A stretch of DNA of 24,602 bases from DAOUVR01 sp034430535. GTDB lineage: Bacteria > Chloroflexota > Dehalococcoidia > E44-bin15. A model generated the notes under the pieces. That model had not been told where the DNA came from. It made no database searches and saw nothing but the letters and a program-made list of their open reading frames with translations. Location: positions 1 to 24,602 of the forward strand of contig CAYUCL010000029.1 in assembly GCA_964443325.1 (NCBI GenBank), written 5' to 3'. Position 1 is the first letter of the stretch. Each line of letters starts with the position of its first letter. A program made the translations under genes and the position numbers. Below, piece by piece: positions 21,531-24,602 of this stretch.

Positions 21531-22814
21531 ATGGTCGATGACGCAAGGCGACGGTTTTTTTATGGTTACATCGTAGTGTTCGGCGCCTGGCTGGCCATGT
21601 TTGTCAGCGCTGGGGCCCAGTATAGCTTCGCCATCTTCCAGCCGGTGCTCCTCGAAGAGTTCGGCTGGACCCGCGGGATGATCTCGCTGGGACCAACTCT
21701 CAGCGTAATCACAATGCTTATCTTTGGCCTGATAGGCGGCTATCTGGTGGACCGCATTGGGCCAAAATGGACTGTAATCATAGGCGCTATCATTGGTGGC
21801 ATCGGGGTAGCGCTGCTCAGCACTATCACCCAGGTATGGCATTTCATCCTCATCTACGGGGTGCTGGTTCCGATAGGCCTCGCCCTCTGCTACTGGATTG
21901 CCACCGTGTCCACCGTTAGGCGATGGTTTATGAGGAGGGCAGCCCTGATGGTATCCATCGTTCTGATGGGGTCAGGCATGGGCATAGTTCTTCTTGTGCC
22001 CGCTGCTCATGCCATTATAGAGGCCTGGGGCTTTCGCACCGGCTACATTGCCTTTGGCGCGATACTTCTCGTGGGCGCTGTGATAGGTGGACTTCTGCTG
22101 AAGAAAGATCCAGAATCAGCAGGAACCTATCCCGATGGAGTGAAACCATCAGAGGACGAGCTCGAAGCCAGGTCCGACTTCAGGACGCGCACCGAACATT
22201 GGTCGGTGCGGGAAGCCCTCAAGACATCGAGTTGGTGGCTGCTCATCGGTTCTCACCTGGGACATTCATTAGCATTGATGGGTCTTCTGGCCCACCTCAT
22301 AACCTGGGGTGCCCTCGACCTGGGGATACCACTCGATACCATGGTGATCATCTATAGCTATGTGTTTGTGCTATCGGCGGTCTTCGGCCGTCTGTTAGGA
22401 GGGTTCCTTTCCGATTGGTACATGTCTCGGTTTAACATCAGTCGAAAGCCAATTCTCTACTTCAACATACTGGGTGTAGGTCTGGGCGTTTTCTTGTGCC
22501 CTATGGTTGGCAGCACTTTGGGAATGGTCATGGTGGCCCTTTTACTTGGCTTAAGCTACGGAAGCGGCCTAGCCATATTCCCCACTTATACCGCCGATCT
22601 GTTCGGCGTGATGAACATACCGTTGCTTTTCGCCATCATGGGTCTTTTCGTTGACGGCTTCGCCGCTCTGGGGCCTGTCTTTTATGGCTTTACCTACGAC
22701 GTTACGGGTTCCTTCAACACAGCCTTCATAATCACGGGAGTGCTCTGTGTAATGTCTGCCGTATGTCTGATCTTTGTGAAGCCGCCGATGAAGAAGACTG
22801 CAAACACCAACTGA
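21531..22814 (+). CDS. MFS transporter, OFA-like, copy 2
   Basis: A 427-aa paralogue of the carrier at 19693, with very high similarity in the first 150 residues and in SDWYMSRFNISRKP. It differs mainly around residues 225-265 (GSHLGHSLALMGLLAHLITWG versus CAQLGTTVAVIGLLGHLLIWG region) and in the extra LDLGIPLDT loop, part of the second-half transport path, so substrate range may differ. ATG 21531 follows GGAGA at 12-nt spacing. No clear terminator follows; 22815-23017 holds only a 6-bp inverted pair (GTACAG 22985 / CTGTAC 22998). Confidence 0.87.
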   Translation: MVDDARRRFFYGYIVVFGAWLAMFVSAGAQYSFAIFQPVLLEEFGWTRGMISLGPTLSVITMLIFGLIGGYLVDRIGPKWTVIIGAIIGGIGVALLSTITQVWHFILIYGVLVPIGLALCYWIATVSTVRRWFMRRAALMVSIVLMGSGMGIVLLVPAAHAIIEAWGFRTGYIAFGAILLVGAVIGGLLLKKDPESAGTYPDGVKPSEDELEARSDFRTRTEHWSVREALKTSSWWLLIGSHLGHSLALMGLLAHLITWGALDLGIPLDTMVIIYSYVFVLSAVFGRLLGGFLSDWYMSRFNISRKPILYFNILGVGLGVFLCPMVGSTLGMVMVALLLGLSYGSGLAIFPTYTADLFGVMNIPLLFAIMGLFVDGFAALGPVFYGFTYDVTGSFNTAFIITGVLCVMSAVCLIFVKPPMKKTANTN

Positions 22815-23017
22815 GTACAGATGCTCACACGATATGCCATCTCATTCTGATATCTGCTTGCAACCCTCGCACTGACGAGTGCACCAATTGGCAAGAGATG
22901 ACCATTCCTCTTACCATGGAATTGACATCAGGTTCCCGAGGCAATTACCTCGCTAACCGCAGGGGTAGTTATCAGAGACTAGACGTACAGGTGTATGCTG
23001 TACCTGCACTATGTATT

Positions 23018-23152
23018 TTAGAAGTACGCTATGACGGCAATCGCACCCACCACGATCAAGTATATCCCCACAATCCAGGCAAGTAGCTTTGGCTTCACAA
23101 TTATAAGGATGCCTACCAAAATGCTAATGATTCCCCCGATCAACGCCCACAT
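23018..23152 (-). CDS. DUF3096 small membrane peptide
   Basis: A 44-aa, almost wholly hydrophobic peptide: two short helices (IGGIISILVGILIIV and LLAWIVGIYLIVVGAIAVIAY) separated by a KPK turn, the DUF3096 pattern. GGGGG stands 6 bases before the ATG. It lies 54 bases downstream of the PH-like membrane gene on the same strand, so the two may be cotranscribed. Function unknown. Confidence 0.75.
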   Translation of the reverse strand: MWALIGGIISILVGILIIVKPKLLAWIVGIYLIVVGAIAVIAYF

Positions 23153-23206
23153 ATGGAACCCCCTTTCTGCCTCGTTCAGCCTGTTCAGGCCGAGCTTTGC
23201 GCTACC

Positions 23207-23647
23207 TTAATGGGCCTGACTCAGCTGCTCTAGAAATGTATCCCTGTCGCTCGGTGATATTACTACGTTCAAACCCTTTTCCCGAATTATCTCCACAACG
23301 CCCTTGTTCGAAGTAGCTAAACGAAGCCCCCTGTAGGCGAGTGCCTTCTTACCACAAGCTGGCCGCGCCTCTTTTATGTTGTAGAAGGGAATATTGAATG
23401 CGAAAGGACCACCTAAAACTATTCTCACCCTGTCATTGTAAATCTCATATCGCCGCGGGGTAATCGCCTTTAATAATAAGGCGTCGAAGAGTGTCACCGC
23501 AAACATCACCGAAGCTGCTATGATGTCTTCGAAAAGGAGCAACACTCCCAGCATAAGGGTCAGGGATAGGATGCTGGCCACAATTAGCTTGAACCACAAG
23601 TCAACTCTAGGGATGTCTTTATGGACTAAATAGGACACATTTCTCAT
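23207..23647 (-). CDS. membrane protein with bacterial PH-like domain
   Basis: A 146-aa protein with two adjacent transmembrane helices (about 18-39 and 43-62) followed by a beta-rich cytoplasmic part (TPRRYEIYNDRVRIVLGG, FAFNIPFYNIKEAR, VVEIIREKGLNVVISP, DRDTFLEQL). This layout is that of small bPH-domain membrane proteins. Role unknown. GGGG lies 10 bases before the ATG. It is upstream of the DUF3096 peptide on the same strand. Confidence 0.65.
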   Translation of the reverse strand: MRNVSYLVHKDIPRVDLWFKLIVASILSLTLMLGVLLLFEDIIAASVMFAVTLFDALLLKAITPRRYEIYNDRVRIVLGGPFAFNIPFYNIKEARPACGKKALAYRGLRLATSNKGVVEIIREKGLNVVISPSDRDTFLEQLSQAH

Positions 23648-23785
23648 TTTCTATAAACCCCTTTATTTTTTCCTGAACTGCTCCAGAGCAGATTCCAGGT
23701 TTTCTATCATTTCGCTGGCAGGCAGGTTTTAGGCTGAAAGGTTTTCAGAACCACCAGAGTATATTCTATGTCGGCCTCGCTTGTC

Positions 23786-24331
23786 TTATGCCTTGGTATT
23801 TTCCTTATCCAATTCCCATCTCAGGGGATTGTTCATGTTATATTCTCTTATTTCGTTTAAGTCGTCTTCATTTCGTATTATATGTTCGTAATAATTGCGT
23901 TGCCATATGGGTGTACCGGGAGTGCCGCGCAATTTGTTAATCCGCTTGCTGGCAGCGGATTTAAACTGTCCGATAATAGCACCGAAAGAACCAGATGGTG
24001 CACCGTGCGGGCTGCTTGGGGTGTAGGGGCGACCCGACGGGTCGCCCCTACCGAATATGATAATGACCCCTTGAAAATGATTGGGCATCGCCACGAAAAC
24101 ATCCAATTCAACATTCTTTCTAATATCTGCGGTCTTCATCCATTCGGTTTTAACCACGCATCCATATACATTAAGTCGCATTTCACCTTCGACCAAGCCC
24201 CCCCAAATGGGTTCCCCGTTGTGTGTGCATATGGTGATATAATAAGCTCCCGCCTGTGAGCAATCTTAATCCTTCAATCGGATGGAATGGCGGCGATGCT
24301 TGTCAGAGCTGTATACCTTTCTTTTGTCCAC
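23786..24331 (-). pseudogene. REP-associated HUH transposase (RAYT-like, Y1 family), inactivated
   Basis: Reading from a GTG at 24331, the frame gives HRRHSIRLKD, then an in-frame TAA at 24266-24268, and continues with DCSQAGAYYITICTHN, EGEMRLNVYG, VELDVFVAMPNHF and a final IWQRNYYEHIIRNE with the candidate catalytic Tyr. This is the full architecture of REP-associated tyrosine transposases, about 181 codons. Besides the nonsense codon, the HUH motif reads HFQ instead of HFH, so it is inactive on two counts. A fragment starting at ATG 24196 could still be translated. A perfect hairpin repeat lies within the frame (24024-24050). The gap 23648-23785 holds nothing. Confidence 0.8.
24024..24050. 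repeat. REP-like perfect hairpin inside the transposase pseudogene
   Basis: TAGGGGCGACCC (24024-24035), GAC, GGGTCGCCCCTA (24039-24050): 12-bp perfect arms with a 3-nt loop. It is read as GRGDPSGRPYTP in the transposase frame. Such hairpins are the usual substrate of RAYT proteins. Confidence 0.75.
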
Positions 24332-24466
24332 CTTGTTGCCCCTACGCATCTCGGGGCCAATTTAAGCACACTGGTAATACGATGTCTATGGGCGTAATGA
24401 TCGTTTTGAAGGAAGACTAATTCTTAAATATACCTATGTTAAAGGCAGCAGGTAGTATCGGTACAT

Positions 24467-24529
24467 GTTAACACTGGCGATAATGCAGGTTAACATTGGA
24501 GACAATAGGTTAATCATTTACCACAATAG
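24467..24529 (+). repeat. three tandem imperfect ~21-bp repeats at the window edge
   Basis: Units begin at 24467 (22 nt), 24489 (20 nt) and 24509 (21 nt); each opens GTTAA and closes with AAT(A/G)..AG. The first two share GTTAACA.TGG.GA.AAT. Units 1 and 2 are the better pair. Downstream is AT-rich with TATAAT at 24546 and 24556, consistent with a promoter for a gene beyond the window. The rest of 24332-24466 is featureless. Confidence 0.5.
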
Positions 24530-24602
24530 AAGATAGAATACTATATATAATATGTTATAATTCATGTGGCAACTAACAGATAATTAATAGCAATTGCGTA
24601 TA

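Noticed and set aside
1..24602. CRISPR array, tRNA or rRNA genes
   Set aside because: No regularly spaced identical repeats and no tRNA- or rRNA-like sequence seen on either strand.

Overview
The window looks like a roughly half-GC chromosomal segment of a free-living anaerobic or microaerophilic bacterium. The gene set (small DUF5679 and DUF3096 proteins, a PAC2 protein, a Vms1-like release-factor homologue, twin cobalamin-type radical SAM proteins, OFA-type MFS carriers, a split pyruvate carboxylase) is what I would expect of an uncultured Chloroflexota/Dehalococcoidia-like lineage. That placement is inference from gene content; there is no rRNA gene here. Several promoters match the sigma-70 consensus closely (TTGACA-N17-TATAAT at 8309).

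Layout. 1-870: a small single-span membrane protein on the minus strand and an intergenic stretch. 799-3084: a NarL-type response regulator and its PAS-containing histidine kinase. 3263-6494: a two-gene biotin-dependent carboxylase (carboxyltransferase plus biotin carrier, then biotin carboxylase, overlapping by 8 bases), followed by a tiny remnant of a second biotin carboxylase. 6733-8022, minus strand: a Vms1/eRF1-like protein and a cyclophilin-fold protein. 8309-11774: a TetR regulator with a consensus promoter, a molybdopterin (DMSO-reductase family) oxidoreductase and a SAM methyltransferase. Related TAAGTA/TACTTA inverted sites lie before tetR and before the Mo gene, and diverged copies of a ~145-bp sequence flank the whole cassette. 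12004-12885: a PAC2 protein. 12998-16578: a tandem duplication giving two 533-aa B12/radical SAM proteins whose promoters and 5' leaders are also conserved. 16599-18481: a DDE transposase and a convergent HicB-HicA toxin-antitoxin pair. 18539-19359: a multi-hairpin repeat and a SlyD-like FKBP. 19693-22814: two tandem OFA-type MFS transporters with a 46-aa DUF5679 zinc protein between them on the other strand. 23018-24331, minus strand: a DUF3096 peptide, a PH-like membrane protein and a dead REP-associated (HUH) transposase carrying a perfect 12-bp-arm hairpin inside its frame. The window ends in three tandem ~21-bp repeats that resemble a transposon end.

How the genes may work together. The carboxylase pair, the Mo oxidoreductase/methyltransferase cassette and the organic-acid type MFS carriers suggest a heterotroph handling carboxylates. 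I see no direct evidence for the substrate of the Mo enzyme, the radical SAM twins or the transporters.

The points most worth a second look are: (i) the twin radical SAM genes with a leader stem supported by a compensatory base change; (ii) the biotin carboxylase whose bicarbonate site and catalytic base are substituted; (iii) the TetR-Mo-methyltransferase cassette between diverged repeats, in which a 10-bp -10 block is flipped; (iv) the Vms1-like protein with Glu where the catalytic Gln is expected.
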